Origin: Bacteroidota bacterium
GTDB taxonomy: Bacteria > Bacteroidota > Bacteroidia > 2-12-FULL-35-15
Length of the DNA stretch: 64,000 bases
NCBI GenBank assembly: GCA_025963725.1
Contig: JAOQAE010000004.1
Coordinates: forward strand, 179,616-243,615
Direction of reading: 5' to 3'
Shown here piece by piece: positions 51,214 to 62,300 of this stretch. The stretch's first letter is position 1. Each line of letters starts with the position of its first letter. A program made the position numbers and the translations under genes. Below the pieces are notes generated by a model that saw nothing but the letters and a program-made list of their open reading frames with translations, was not told where the DNA came from and made no database searches.

Positions 51214-51228
51214 TGGCATAATTATGTC
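51214..51228 (+). promoter_or_regulatory. Putative -24/-12-like promoter of the T9SS adhesin operon
   Basis: TGGCAT-N5-TGTC, GG 42 nt before the start at 51257. It lies downstream of a GTG at 51194, which argues against that longer start. Confidence 0.4.
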
Positions 51229-51256
51229 TTATATCATTTTTGCTACTCTTTCAAAA

Positions 51257-54200
51257 ATGGTTGAACCTTTACAAAACATAAGGATATTTCTTTTCCGCGG
51301 GAGCACCGTCATTTGTTTTCTGCTGGTGTTTCTGTGTCCTCAAGCCAGGTCGCAGCCAAACTGGGCATGGGGCAGGGATGCACATACCGGGGCGCCGGAA
51401 CTGGCGAATGACGTGGCTGTTGATCCCGTTTCCGGAAATGTGGTAATGGTCGGGAAATACGGCAGCAGCCTTGTTTCCTTTTATGGCTCGTCGTTCTCTG
51501 GTTCCACGAAGGGAGGCTTTGTAGCCAAATATGATCCTGCCGGAAATGTGCTCTGGGGATTTAAGATCGGCACCAACGACGACAACGTTTGCAATGGTGT
51601 GGCGATCGATTCATCCGGTAATATCTATGTTACGGGGACATTTGAGAATACCGCCGATTTTCGGGGCCTTGCATCAACAACTACAAACCTTACTGCAACC
51701 GGCAACTTCGATGTGTTTATAGCAAAGTATAATTCTGCCGGGCAGCTTCTTTGGGTGAAGAAAGGCGGCGGAGCTGCGGCTGATGCCGGTTTGTCGGTAT
51801 GCCTTAATTCCTCAGCGGTTTTCATCACGGGTTATTATTCCAACTCAGGCTCTTTCGGAACATTCAATACGGTTGCCAATAATGCAACACAGAATGTTTT
51901 CGTATGTGCGTACAGCTTCTCCGGCAGCGAGCTCTGGCTGGCCGATGCAGGCGCAACACAGGCATCCTTCGGGCGTGATATCGCCGCAGATAATTCTGCG
52001 GTGTATTTAACGGGCGACTTCAAAGGCGCAGCACTTTCCATCTTCAATTCTTCGGGAATTATCGCTGCTGCGGTCACGAACACCGGCCCGACAAAGAACG
52101 ATGCTTATGTGCTTTCTTATTCCACATCGGGCGCGTTCAGGTGGGCAGGCGACATAGGCAGCACTGAAGATGAAAAAGGATATTCGGTCAGCGCCTCAGG
52201 AAACATGCTGTACGTTACAGGAACACTGAGAGCGAATACTAATTTTCCGGGTTATTCAGCCAATCCTGTTGCTGCTTCGGGAACCCATACCGATATGTAT
52301 GTGGCGAAGCTTACGAAAGCTGCAGGAACAACACAGTGGGTGATCAGCGAAGCAAGCAGCGATGATGACGGCGCGCTGTGCGTAGCCAATGACGAGTTTG
52401 GAAATGTGTATGTCGGCGGCTTCTATAAAAACTCGATCAGCTTTGCAGGCGGGCCTACCTTTACTGCAGGCGGAGGGGATGGCGAGCAGATCTTTGTTGT
52501 TTCCTATACACCGGCCGGAGCGTACCGCTGGGTGAGGGAGTCGGGGAATAACGGCAGGGATGAGCCTTATGGAATAGCCTGCAGCACGCTCAATGAAGTT
52601 TATATTGCGGGTGAATATAAAAAGGATCCTGTATTCGGAGGCTCTACTCTTACCGATGATGGCGGCCCAAATATTTTTATAGCGAAGATCGCATGTCCGG
52701 CGATATTGAACAACACGATCTCTTCCTCTCAAACGGTATGCACCGGAACTGCGCCAGCCTTATTGAGCGGCAGCCTGCCATCAGGCGGCACTCCTGCATT
52801 GACATACGCTTGGGAGCAAAGCAGCGATAATATTACCTGGGTTCCGGCAACGGGAATTAACAATACGCAGAATTATTCCGCGCCTGCATTGACCAGTGTG
52901 ACTTACTACCGGAGAAGGATTTTTTCTGCAGCGTCCTGTATGAATACCGTGCTGAGCAATGTGATCACCATTTCAATTGACCAGCGCCCTGATGTTTCTT
53001 CCGCGGGTTTGCCGCAAACATTATGCGCTGTTCCGGGCACTGCTGTACTGAATGCGAATACGCCTGTGATCGGCACAGGGGTATGGACGCTTGTTTCGGG
53101 AGGCGCAGCCATTGGAAATCCGGCCTCTGCAACTACCGGTATCAGCGGCCTGTCGGCAGGCAGCAATGTTTTCCAGTGGACGATCTCCAACGGCGTTTGT
53201 CCATCTTCCTCTTCAACTGTTACGATCAGCGTGGATGCAATGCCTTCCGTTTCATACGCGGGAGCAGACCAGGCCATCTGCGTAACATCCGGAACCAGCC
53301 TGAATGCCGCTGTGCCGTCTGTAGGAAGCGGCGCCTGGAATATTGTTTCCGGAAGCGGCAGCATCACAACACCCTCTTCGCCTTCCTCTGCCGCTACTTT
53401 TTCACAAGGTATCAATGTGCTTACATGGACAGTCGCCAACGGCACTTGCCCTTCCTCTATTGACACTGTAAGGATCCTTGTTGATTCGCTGCCAACACCG
53501 GCTAACGCCGGTGCCGACCAAACTGTTTGCATTGCATCCGGCGCAACATTGGCCGGAAATGCACCGGCAGTTGGGAACGGGCTGTGGACGATAATTTCCG
53601 GCAGCGGTTCCATTGCTTCACCCGCTTCAGCGAACAGCTCTTTAACCAGCTCATCAGCCGGCACCGTTGTGCTTGCATGGACGATCTCCAACGGGACCTG
53701 TCCTTCGTCGGTTGATAGCGTAAGCATTTCTATTGACGCTTTGCCGGATGTTTCTTCCGCGGGAGCCGACCAGGAGATCTGCGCATCCACGCCTTCCACT
53801 ATTCTTAATGCAATGGCCCCGGTAACGGGAAGCGGGCTGTGGACAATAGTTTCCGGCGGAGGCACGGTTGCTTCGCCGTTTTCCGCATCCACCGCTGTTA
53901 ACAGCTTAACTCCCGGAAATAATATTTTCCGCTGGACAGTAAGCAACGGCGTTTGCCCTTCTTCATCCGACTCGCTGAATGTGCTCGTTGACCTGCCGCC
54001 AACATTGTCGGTAGCCGGCTCCGACCAGGCTGTTTGTATTTCTGCAGGAGCAGTTCCGCTGAATGCAAATTTTCCGCTTACAGGAGTGGGAGCATGGTCG
54101 CTGATCTCAGGCAGCGGCACCTTCAGCGATTCAGCTTCTGCTACAGCATCGCTTGGCGCACTCAGTGCGGGAACCTCGGTGTTAGGCTGGACGATCAGCA

Positions 54201-56038
54201 ATGGCGTTTGTCCTCCATCGAGAGATACAGTAATGATCAGGATCGATGCGATGCCGGATGTTGCAAATGCGGGAAGCGATCAAACGATCTGCGTCTCTAA
54301 CCCGGTGGCGAATCTGAATGCCTTACCGCCTGTGACCGGAACAGGTACATGGTCGCTGGTTTCCGGCAGCGCTTCCATTTCTACACCATTTTCCGCTGCA
54401 ACGCTTGTAAGCGGATTATTTCCCGGAGCTACCATTTTCAACTGGACGGTCAGCAACGGCGTGTGCCCTGTATCAACCGATTCGGTTCAGGTGTATGCCG
54501 ACCAGCTGCCCACAGCTTCCATAGCAGGCGCTGACCAAACGATCTGCATTTCCGCAGGCAGCGCTTCACTGAATGCAAATTCCCCATCCGTGGGAACAGG
54601 CTCCTGGTCGCTGATCACGGGCAGCGGCTCCTTCAGCAATACATCATCAGCCACATCTTCCCTTAGCGGATTAAGCGCAGGCACCACGGTAATGAGCTGG
54701 ACGATCAGCAACGGTGTTTGTCCTTCTTCTTCAGATACCGTATCGCTTATGGTCGATGCAATGCCGAGCGCGGCAAACGCGGGAGGCGACCAGCACGTAT
54801 GTGTATCATCCTCTGCCGCAACAATGAATGCAGTTGTTCCATCCGTGGGAACAGGTGTCTGGGCACAGCTTTCCGGCAGCGGCAGCATTGCTCTTGCATC
54901 ATCACCCTCTACAGCTGTTTCAGGGCTGGCGCCGGGGGTAAATACTTTTCAATGGACGGTTTCGAATGGTGTATGTCCCGCATCTGTTTCAACGGTGAAT
55001 GTTATTGTTGACGCGCTTCCCGACAGCTCTTTTGCCGGCGCTGATCTGATCACCTGCGAAAGCTCACCGCTGTTAAGTTTGTCGGGAAATGCTCCTGTAA
55101 GCGGTACAGGACAATGGTCGGTACAGTCAGGATCGGGTATCTTTTCAGATCCCGCATCGCCTGTGTCAACGGTGAATGTAAGCACACCCGGAACACATAC
55201 ACTGGCATGGACGATCACGAACGGAGTTTGCCCGGCTTCCGTGTCTACGCTGAATGTACGGGTGGACGCCCTGCCTACGGCTGCTGATGCGGGGAATAGC
55301 CGCTCTGTGTGCATCTCATCGCCATCCGTTCCCTTGAACGGAAATGTGCCGGCGGTTGGTAACCCTTCCTGGGCAATGGTTTCGGGAGGCGGTTCCATTT
55401 CTTCTCCATCAGCGCCGCTCGCTTCTGTAAGCGGCTTGTCGCCCGGAGCCAATGTTTTCTCCTATACCATTTCAAATGGCGTATGTCCTTCTTCGGTAGC
55501 AAGCGTTACCATCACTGCAGATGAATTGCCAGACACGGCACATGCAGGCGCCGATCTAACAACGGATATTCCTTTCGTGCAGCTCCAGGGCAATTCGCCT
55601 TCTGTAGGAACCGGTACCTGGTCGCAGCTCTCCGGAACCGGAACCATTGCTTCTGTAACAGATCCTTTAACAACAGTAAGCGGCTTTGCGGTAGGTGCGA
55701 ACATCTTTCGCTGGGAGATCAGGAACGGTACATGCCCGGCAAGCTCCGACGATGTAGTGATCACCATGAACCCCTTGCACATCCCCAATGGCTTTTCACC
55801 CAACGGCGATGGCATTAACGATACCTACTCGATAGAAGCGCTCGAATATTATCCGCATGTAAAGTTCAGCGTTTTCAACCGCTGGGGAAATGCGGTTTAT
55901 GACAGCGATGAATACAGCAATGAATGGGACGGAAGAAACTCAGATAACCAGAAGCTGGCCGACGATACTTATTATTTTATCCTCGAGGTAATGCCGGGAA
56001 TGCAGTACAGCGGTTTCGTGATCATTAAAACAAAATGA
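51257..56038 (+). CDS. Giant T9SS type B substrate with 11 tandem repeats
   Basis: 1593 residues from the ATG at 51257. After a signal peptide (about 8-32) comes an SBBP-like region (about 35-480) with blocks such as NIYVTGTF and AGDIGSTEDEKGYSV. Then an Ig-like domain, and 11 repeats of about 84.5 residues (575-1504), each with the core W-x-x-x-SGSG, then WTISNGVCPSS. The last 89 residues are the gliding-motility-type C-terminal signal (NGFSPNGDGINDTYSI, FNRWGNAVYDSD) for T9SS type B export. It is likely a surface adhesin. Its neighbour PorP/SprF overlaps by 4 nt, as expected for this class. Confidence 0.94.
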   Translation: MVEPLQNIRIFLFRGSTVICFLLVFLCPQARSQPNWAWGRDAHTGAPELANDVAVDPVSGNVVMVGKYGSSLVSFYGSSFSGSTKGGFVAKYDPAGNVLWGFKIGTNDDNVCNGVAIDSSGNIYVTGTFENTADFRGLASTTTNLTATGNFDVFIAKYNSAGQLLWVKKGGGAAADAGLSVCLNSSAVFITGYYSNSGSFGTFNTVANNATQNVFVCAYSFSGSELWLADAGATQASFGRDIAADNSAVYLTGDFKGAALSIFNSSGIIAAAVTNTGPTKNDAYVLSYSTSGAFRWAGDIGSTEDEKGYSVSASGNMLYVTGTLRANTNFPGYSANPVAASGTHTDMYVAKLTKAAGTTQWVISEASSDDDGALCVANDEFGNVYVGGFYKNSISFAGGPTFTAGGGDGEQIFVVSYTPAGAYRWVRESGNNGRDEPYGIACSTLNEVYIAGEYKKDPVFGGSTLTDDGGPNIFIAKIACPAILNNTISSSQTVCTGTAPALLSGSLPSGGTPALTYAWEQSSDNITWVPATGINNTQNYSAPALTSVTYYRRRIFSAASCMNTVLSNVITISIDQRPDVSSAGLPQTLCAVPGTAVLNANTPVIGTGVWTLVSGGAAIGNPASATTGISGLSAGSNVFQWTISNGVCPSSSSTVTISVDAMPSVSYAGADQAICVTSGTSLNAAVPSVGSGAWNIVSGSGSITTPSSPSSAATFSQGINVLTWTVANGTCPSSIDTVRILVDSLPTPANAGADQTVCIASGATLAGNAPAVGNGLWTIISGSGSIASPASANSSLTSSSAGTVVLAWTISNGTCPSSVDSVSISIDALPDVSSAGADQEICASTPSTILNAMAPVTGSGLWTIVSGGGTVASPFSASTAVNSLTPGNNIFRWTVSNGVCPSSSDSLNVLVDLPPTLSVAGSDQAVCISAGAVPLNANFPLTGVGAWSLISGSGTFSDSASATASLGALSAGTSVLGWTISNGVCPPSRDTVMIRIDAMPDVANAGSDQTICVSNPVANLNALPPVTGTGTWSLVSGSASISTPFSAATLVSGLFPGATIFNWTVSNGVCPVSTDSVQVYADQLPTASIAGADQTICISAGSASLNANSPSVGTGSWSLITGSGSFSNTSSATSSLSGLSAGTTVMSWTISNGVCPSSSDTVSLMVDAMPSAANAGGDQHVCVSSSAATMNAVVPSVGTGVWAQLSGSGSIALASSPSTAVSGLAPGVNTFQWTVSNGVCPASVSTVNVIVDALPDSSFAGADLITCESSPLLSLSGNAPVSGTGQWSVQSGSGIFSDPASPVSTVNVSTPGTHTLAWTITNGVCPASVSTLNVRVDALPTAADAGNSRSVCISSPSVPLNGNVPAVGNPSWAMVSGGGSISSPSAPLASVSGLSPGANVFSYTISNGVCPSSVASVTITADELPDTAHAGADLTTDIPFVQLQGNSPSVGTGTWSQLSGTGTIASVTDPLTTVSGFAVGANIFRWEIRNGTCPASSDDVVITMNPLHIPNGFSPNGDGINDTYSIEALEYYPHVKFSVFNRWGNAVYDSDEYSNEWDGRNSDNQKLADDTYYFILEVMPGMQYSGFVIIKTK
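52979..55768 (+). repeat. 11 tandem repeats of about 253 bp (protein level)
   Basis: Each unit starts DALPDVSSAGADQTICVS or a variant and ends near CPSSSDTVSISV. Copies differ at many positions, with the last more diverged (no Cys pair in its first part). The array has been stable long enough to drift. Confidence 0.9.
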
Positions 56039-56925
56039 AATTGAAAAAGTTACTCATTATATTATTCTTTATCAGCGCAGCCGGTTATGCCCAGCATAAC
56101 TACCTGTACAGCCAGTACTATTTTTCTGGCATCCTCATCAACCCGGCTTATGCGGGAAGCCAGGGGGCGCTCAATTTTACAAGCATCTACAGGAACCAGT
56201 GGACGGGGATGGAAGGCTCGCCGCAGAATCTCAGCATCGGCATTCACAGTCCGTTCAGGAACAGGAAGGCAAATGCAGGGCTTGTTTTCCTGAACAATAA
56301 ATTCGGGCTCAGCTGTGAAACGAAATTCCTCGGCGTGTATGCATACCGCATCAAAGCCGGGAAGGGTAGCTTCTCGTTCGGATTGCAGGGCGGGCTTGAG
56401 TTCAATAAAAATAACTGGAACCAGGTGCAAACCACTGAAGGTAACGATCCTGTATTTACGGATGTCCCAAACAAAAGCACGGCGGGAGTTTTTGGAGCAG
56501 GGATCTTTTACAAGGCGGAAAAAATGTTCATCGGCCTTTCATCACCGCAGTTTTACAGCACCGGAAAAGATGCTGATATGAAATATACTCCTTTCCTGCT
56601 GTCGGCCGGATGCCTGTTGAAGCTGAATGACAATCTTACGCTGAGGCCCGCAGGGTTATTAAAGTATGTGAAAGGCTCGCCGCCGGAAGGTGATCTTTCC
56701 TGCTCGGCTTACATAAAGGAGATCTTCGGGCTCGGCCTTGGCTATCGCAGCAACGATGCTGCTTACGCTTTTATCGACCTGAAGCTGAATGAACAGTTCA
56801 GCGCAGGCTACTGCTATGATTACACACTTAGTTCCCTGAGCCGCTATTCCGCAGGAAGCCATGAGTTCATGCTCAGGTATCTGTTCAGCTATAAAGTAAA
56901 TACAAAAAGCCCAAGGTATTTCTGA
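56035..56925 (+). CDS. PorP/SprF family outer membrane protein
   Basis: 296 residues with a signal peptide (cleavage near GYAQ, residue 20). The family hallmark YSQYYFSGILINPAYAGSQG opens the mature protein, then LNFTSIYRNQWTGMEGSPQN and barrel strands, ending in RYF. Known members act as the outer membrane partner that anchors or moves type B T9SS substrates. The gene overlaps the adhesin by 4 nt, so this is its dedicated partner. Confidence 0.94.
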   Translation: MKLKKLLIILFFISAAGYAQHNYLYSQYYFSGILINPAYAGSQGALNFTSIYRNQWTGMEGSPQNLSIGIHSPFRNRKANAGLVFLNNKFGLSCETKFLGVYAYRIKAGKGSFSFGLQGGLEFNKNNWNQVQTTEGNDPVFTDVPNKSTAGVFGAGIFYKAEKMFIGLSSPQFYSTGKDADMKYTPFLLSAGCLLKLNDNLTLRPAGLLKYVKGSPPEGDLSCSAYIKEIFGLGLGYRSNDAAYAFIDLKLNEQFSAGYCYDYTLSSLSRYSAGSHEFMLRYLFSYKVNTKSPRYF

Positions 56926-56926
56926 T

Positions 56927-58366
56927 ATGAGAAAAAAGAGCGTTCTTATTCTTGTTATCGCTTTCCTGCAATTCAATGGGCAGGCGCAGGATTCCCTCCG
57001 GGAGTTCAGGAACCGCTTTGATGTGTTGCCGCTGGAGCTCAACAGCGCTTTCAGTGAAATAAGCCCTTTTGTTGCAGGGAAAACCCTTTACTTTTCCGCC
57101 AACCGCAGGCAGCCCGGCGCGATCACTTATTCCACACCCAGCCAGGAAGGCAATTTTTACGATGTATTCAGCGCTGAAAAGATAGACTCAATTCATTTCT
57201 CCAAACCCGCTGTCTCAAAAAAATGGAGCAGCCTCTTCAACGATGGCCCGCTCTGCATCAATGAGCAGGGCAACGCTGCGCTCATCACCTCCAATCAAAA
57301 AGATTACGGCTTTGTGATAAAAGACCCGAAGGAACAGCAGCAGCTGAAATTGTTCTATGCTTCCTCAGGCGGCAGGGAATGGTCGCAGCCGCAATTGCTC
57401 CCGTTTTGCAAAGGCCCGTATTCGTATTGTCACGGGACATTTGCAGGCAACGGCGATGCAATTATTTTTGCCTCCGACCAGCCGGGAGGCTTTGGAGGAA
57501 TGGATCTCTACATTTCGGAACGGGTAAATAATGAATGGAGCACACCGCGCAACCTCGGGAACAAGATCAATTCTGCTTCGAATGAACTATTCCCTTTTGT
57601 GTGTAAGAATGGTGAGCTGTATTTTTCGTCCGACAGGCCCGGTGGTGCAGGCGGGCTCGATGTGTACAGCATGGTGATGAAGGACAGCCTTACTGCGCAA
57701 GTGAAGCCGCTTGAAGATCCGCTGAACAGCGCTTCGGATGATTTCGGGATCTGGGTGGATGGGGAAGGTGCATCGGGATACCTGAGCTCTAACAGGAATG
57801 AGGGAAAACAGGACGACCTTTTTTATTTTTATAAGATCCTGCCTGATTTCGAAAAGGAGATCAAGCCCAAAACACGCTTCTGCTATACATTCTTCGAGGA
57901 AGCCAGCGCAGCCGCACTCGACACCAGCGGGCTTGAATACGAATGGGATTTCGGGAACGGGAAAAAGCTCAAAGGGCTGGAGGTGCAGCATTGCTTCGAT
58001 AAGCCCGGAACCTATCCTGTGCAGCTGAATATTGTGGACCGCTCTTCCGGCGAGCTCTTCATGAATGATGTGAGCTACGACTTTGTTGTGGAAGAACCGA
58101 AACAGATCAACATCATTTGTCCCGATACGGTTGCGGCAGGCTCGCCGACAGCTATGGACGCTTCAACATCATTAATTGCCGGTTACACGATCAAAAAGTA
58201 CTACTGGACGTTTGATGACGGCTGGTACAGCCTCGGAATGCGCGCGAGGCATAAATATTTAAACACCGGCTTACATAAGCTCAAGTTGGGGGTGCTTGCA
58301 GTGGAAGATGCAAGCGGTAAGGAAGCCACCTTCTATTCAGAAAAAACAATACTTGTCGTAAAATGA
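56927..58366 (+). CDS. PD40 and PKD-like exported protein
   Basis: 479 residues with a signal peptide (cleavage near GQAQD, residue 21). Residues of about 35-310 are PD40 beta-propeller repeats (KTLYFSANRRQPGA, ELYFSSDRPGGAGGLDVYSM). Two PKD-like domains follow (about 325-390 and 400-475, with YEWDFGNGK and YYWTFDDGW). It lacks the usual OmpA end of this class. It begins 1 nt after the PorP stop, so it is in the same operon and probably binds the adhesin or PorP in the periplasm. Confidence 0.9.
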   Translation: MRKKSVLILVIAFLQFNGQAQDSLREFRNRFDVLPLELNSAFSEISPFVAGKTLYFSANRRQPGAITYSTPSQEGNFYDVFSAEKIDSIHFSKPAVSKKWSSLFNDGPLCINEQGNAALITSNQKDYGFVIKDPKEQQQLKLFYASSGGREWSQPQLLPFCKGPYSYCHGTFAGNGDAIIFASDQPGGFGGMDLYISERVNNEWSTPRNLGNKINSASNELFPFVCKNGELYFSSDRPGGAGGLDVYSMVMKDSLTAQVKPLEDPLNSASDDFGIWVDGEGASGYLSSNRNEGKQDDLFYFYKILPDFEKEIKPKTRFCYTFFEEASAAALDTSGLEYEWDFGNGKKLKGLEVQHCFDKPGTYPVQLNIVDRSSGELFMNDVSYDFVVEEPKQINIICPDTVAAGSPTAMDASTSLIAGYTIKKYYWTFDDGWYSLGMRARHKYLNTGLHKLKLGVLAVEDASGKEATFYSEKTILVVK

Positions 58367-58372
58367 ATTGAA

Positions 58373-59338
58373 ATGTACCTCAGGCCCATCATACTCTTAA
58401 TCGCCACTGTCCTTTCTGCAAGCATTGCAGTGGCGCAGCAGGCTCCATCACAGGAGGAGAACATCCCTTTCCTCTGTACGTTCAGCAAAGCTGCCGACAA
58501 GAGCTGGGGCGACGATGACAATGTTCAGATCATTTTCTTCGTGATGCCTGCAACAGAAAAAAATCCCATTTACATAAAAATATTTGACCCCAACAACGGC
58601 GGCAAGCACGATGAAGGACACGGGCCGTTCAACAGCAAGACCCGTTTCAGCGTATACGGCGGGCTTGGCGCTCATTCCAACCCCGACGCAAAAAAGCACG
58701 ATCCGGAAGGAAATTTTAAAAGCGGCGTACAGCTAGCCTCAAAAACGTTTGATGCTGACATGGCCTACGATGATAAATGGTTCTCACTCGGGCCGTTCAA
58801 TCCTGTGGAAGGCGAGATGCAGCCCGATGTCGGGGGATATGTTTTCAAGGTGGTGATCGAAGGGCTGGATGGCGATGACGGCAACCTGTACAGGCTGTTC
58901 CTCTCTTCCGATAAAACAGATAACAAGCCCATTGAAGGCGGCAATATGTTTACGTATGAATATTCCTTCCGCTTATCGGATGTGAAAAACTCCGTATCGC
59001 ATTTATATCCTTTCATCACTTCCAACCTCGTTGCGGTGAAGGTGAATATCTTTGATTTTGATAACGACGGAATGGTGCGCCTTGTGTCGGTAGCGAAGAG
59101 GGGCGACATTGCGAAAGTATCGGGAGATGCGGAATGGACAGTGAACACACATGAAGTGATCGCGCAGGAGTATAATACTTCATTCGACATCCAGTTCATT
59201 AAGCAGAAGGAAGCAAAGAACAATAACATCGTTGTGTTTATCACCAACCAGTACAATCAGCTGATGCCGTTCTATACCAGTCCCATCGGCGGGATCCCGA
59301 AATATAAATACAAGATCGGCGTAAAGGTGAACAATTAA
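58373..59338 (+). CDS. Unknown exported protein of the T9SS operon
   Basis: 321 residues with a signal peptide (cleavage near VAQQ, residue 21). The mature part is beta-rich with FNSKTRFSVYGGLGAHSNPD, RLFLSSDKTDNKPIEGGNMF and YNQLMPFYTSPIGGIP. I do not recognise a family. It lies between the PD40-PKD gene (6-nt gap) and the propeller-phosphatase (9-nt gap), so it belongs to the operon. Confidence 0.85.
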   Translation: MYLRPIILLIATVLSASIAVAQQAPSQEENIPFLCTFSKAADKSWGDDDNVQIIFFVMPATEKNPIYIKIFDPNNGGKHDEGHGPFNSKTRFSVYGGLGAHSNPDAKKHDPEGNFKSGVQLASKTFDADMAYDDKWFSLGPFNPVEGEMQPDVGGYVFKVVIEGLDGDDGNLYRLFLSSDKTDNKPIEGGNMFTYEYSFRLSDVKNSVSHLYPFITSNLVAVKVNIFDFDNDGMVRLVSVAKRGDIAKVSGDAEWTVNTHEVIAQEYNTSFDIQFIKQKEAKNNNIVVFITNQYNQLMPFYTSPIGGIPKYKYKIGVKVNN

Positions 59339-59347
59339 TTAAAGATC

Positions 59348-62300
59348 ATGCGCAGCGGAAAAATCATACTTGTTCTCTTTTACCTGTTTCTGTCACATTT
59401 CTCCAATGCCCAGATCTACAATTTCAGGATATACGGCGTTGACGAAGGTTTGCCGCAATCGTACGTATATTCCATTTCACAAACAAAGACCGGCTTCCTG
59501 AATGTTTCTACCGGCGAAGGCTTCTGCTCGTTTGAAGGCAGCAGGTTCAAAGTGTTTACAATGCCCGATGGCCTGCAGGAAAATTTTGTTACCACCCATT
59601 ATACCGATTCGCGGAATATAACCTGGCTTGGCCATTACCAGAAGGGCATCAGCTATCAGAAGGATTCAAAATTCCACCGGATCTGGCAGAGCAATGAGCT
59701 TGCCTCCAAAGTAACCGGCATTACAGAGGATGCGCGAAAGAACATCTGGTTCTCCACGCAGAGCAAAGGCATTTACCGCATCGACACGGCGTTCAGGCTG
59801 GACGCCATTGATTCAAAGAACGAGGAAGGAGCGAATGCGCTTTGCTTTGACCGTGATAACATGCTTTTCGAAGGCTCCAATAACGGCCTGTTCATTTATA
59901 AGGTTGGGCGGACCGGCCGTGTGTTAACATTAATGCAGGAGATTCCGGAGCTTTCTGGAAAGCCGGTAAAAGCCATTGTTCCGGTAGATGCGCAGAAAAA
60001 TGCTTTCTGGGTGGCGGTGGACGATGACGGGGTTTACGGCATCCGCAGATCGGGCGATAAGTACACGGTGTTCATGAAGATCAGCACAGAGCTGGGATTG
60101 AAGGATTATAATTTTACAGCGCTGTATGTGGATCAGAAGGAAAATCTCTGGATCGGGGATTTCGGCGAGGGAGTATGCAAGGTTTCGTTTTATGATGGAC
60201 AGGATAAGCGCTCCTTTGCAGTGAACCGCATCGATGACCGCAACGGCCTTCCGAACGGCTATATCCAGTCGGTGTTCCAGGATTACGAAGGCAACATGTG
60301 GTTTGGCAGCTTTGGCTCCGGCCTCATCGAGCTGCCGCTTGAAAAGTTTTCGTTCTTCGAAATGAAGAACGGCCTGATCTATAAAAATGCCACAAGCGTA
60401 TTCATCGACAAGGAAGGATCGTTCTGGGTGGGAAATGACAAAGGCCTGTTCCTGTATAATATCCGCACCGCCGAAATGAGCCGGCAGTTCGATGCTTCCA
60501 GCGGCTTCGTTACGGGAGAGGTAAGCACGATCGCGCAGGACCATTCGGGAATACTCTGGATCGGAACGCGGGAAAAAGGCGTGTACACTTATGATAAGAA
60601 TCGAAATGCATTCTCGAACTTTTCTAAAAAAAATAACCTTATTGCAGGAAATATCAATTCCATTATTGTTACCGCCGACAATACGGTTGTGATCGCGACA
60701 ACCGAAGGCGTTTATTTTTACGACCAGGCGAAAGGCAGCATCCGGCAGCTGACAACCCTCGACGGGCTCCTTCACAACAATGTAACAAAAGTGTTCGAGG
60801 ATGATAAAAAACGGCTCTGGTTCTGCTCGAGCGGGGCGGGCCCATACTTCCTGAAAGACAATGAATTCAATGTGTTCAATAACATCCCTGAATTAAAATC
60901 ATTCAGCATCACCGCGATCACACAGGGAAAGGACGGCACCGTATGGCTTGGCACAGAGGGCGACGGCGTGTTCAGCTATAATGAGCGCGGCGGTTTTGTG
61001 AACTACAAGGTTTCCGACGGGCTGTTTTCAAATTACTGCTATTTCATCATTTCCGACAAGCATGGAAATGTATGGTGCGGACACAAGAACGGTCTCAGCT
61101 ACAAGCCGGCAACGTTGAGATCGTTCCGTACCTATGGAAAAACAGACGGGCTGCTGTTCACTGATTTTAATAAGAATTCCTGCTTCCGCGATGTGAGCGG
61201 CAACCTTTGGTTCGGCACCTCGAACGGGCTGATCAAATACAACGCGGATGGTGATACGAGGGAAAAGTCGGAGCCAAAAACAAATATCTCCGGGCTTGTG
61301 CTGAACAATGCGCTTTACAGGCCCGACCAAAAAATTGAAGTGCCTTACGATGATTATTCCGTAAAGGTGGATTACATCGCCATCTCCTTCACCGATCCCT
61401 CAAAGATCAACTTCAAATACAGGCTGCTGGGCCAGGATACGATCTGGCGCTATACCAATACCAAGTTCATCGAGTTCCCGAAGCTGAACGACGGCGAATA
61501 CACATTCCAGCTGCTGGCCGCCAACAGCGACAACGTGTGGAATACCGTTCCCGCGCAGCTGAGCTTTGTAGTAAAGCCGCCATACTGGAAACGTGTTTGG
61601 TTCTATGCCATGCTGCTGCTGTTCACGATCTCGCTCTCGTATTCGGTAACGCGCTACCGCACCAAATCGCTGGTGGAGGCAAAGGTGCTGCTGGAGCAGA
61701 AGGTAAATGAAAAGACCGCCCTGCTGCAGGAAGAGAAGGCTACCGTTGAAAAGATCAAGGGCCAGCTCGAGGTGAAAAATAAAAATGTGACCGACAGCAT
61801 TAATTATGCGCAGCGGATCCAGGCCTCGATCCTTCCTTCCAAAGCCTCTATTGCCGAGGTGTTTGAGCAATCTTTCATTTATTACAAGCCGAGGGATATT
61901 GTGAGCGGCGACTTTTACTGGTTTGCCGAAACAGATGATAATTATCTCATTGCCGCTGTAGACTGTACAGGACACGGCGTTCCAGGCGCCTTCATGTCGC
62001 TGGTAGGCTCTACGTTGCTGAACGAGCTTGTGAGCAATAAGAAGATCACGCAGCCCTCTTCGCTGCTGGCGAAGCTCAATAGCTCCATTATCCGCGTGCT
62101 GCGCCAGAAAGCCGATTACAATTCATCGCACGACGGCATGGACATGGCCATCTGCGCGATCAGTAAAAAGAAAGATAAGCTGCAGTTCGGCGGTGCGCTC
62201 CGTCCGCTGTTCCATGTGCGCAATAATACGCTGACAGAGCTCAAAGGCAACCCATATTTCATCGGGGGCTATTATGAGAACATGAACAAGGTATTTACGG

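Noticed and set aside
52906..54201. Long open frame on the minus strand inside the giant adhesin gene
   Set aside because: It mirrors the repeat structure of the plus-strand gene, has no start context or family, and the plus-strand product has clear domains.
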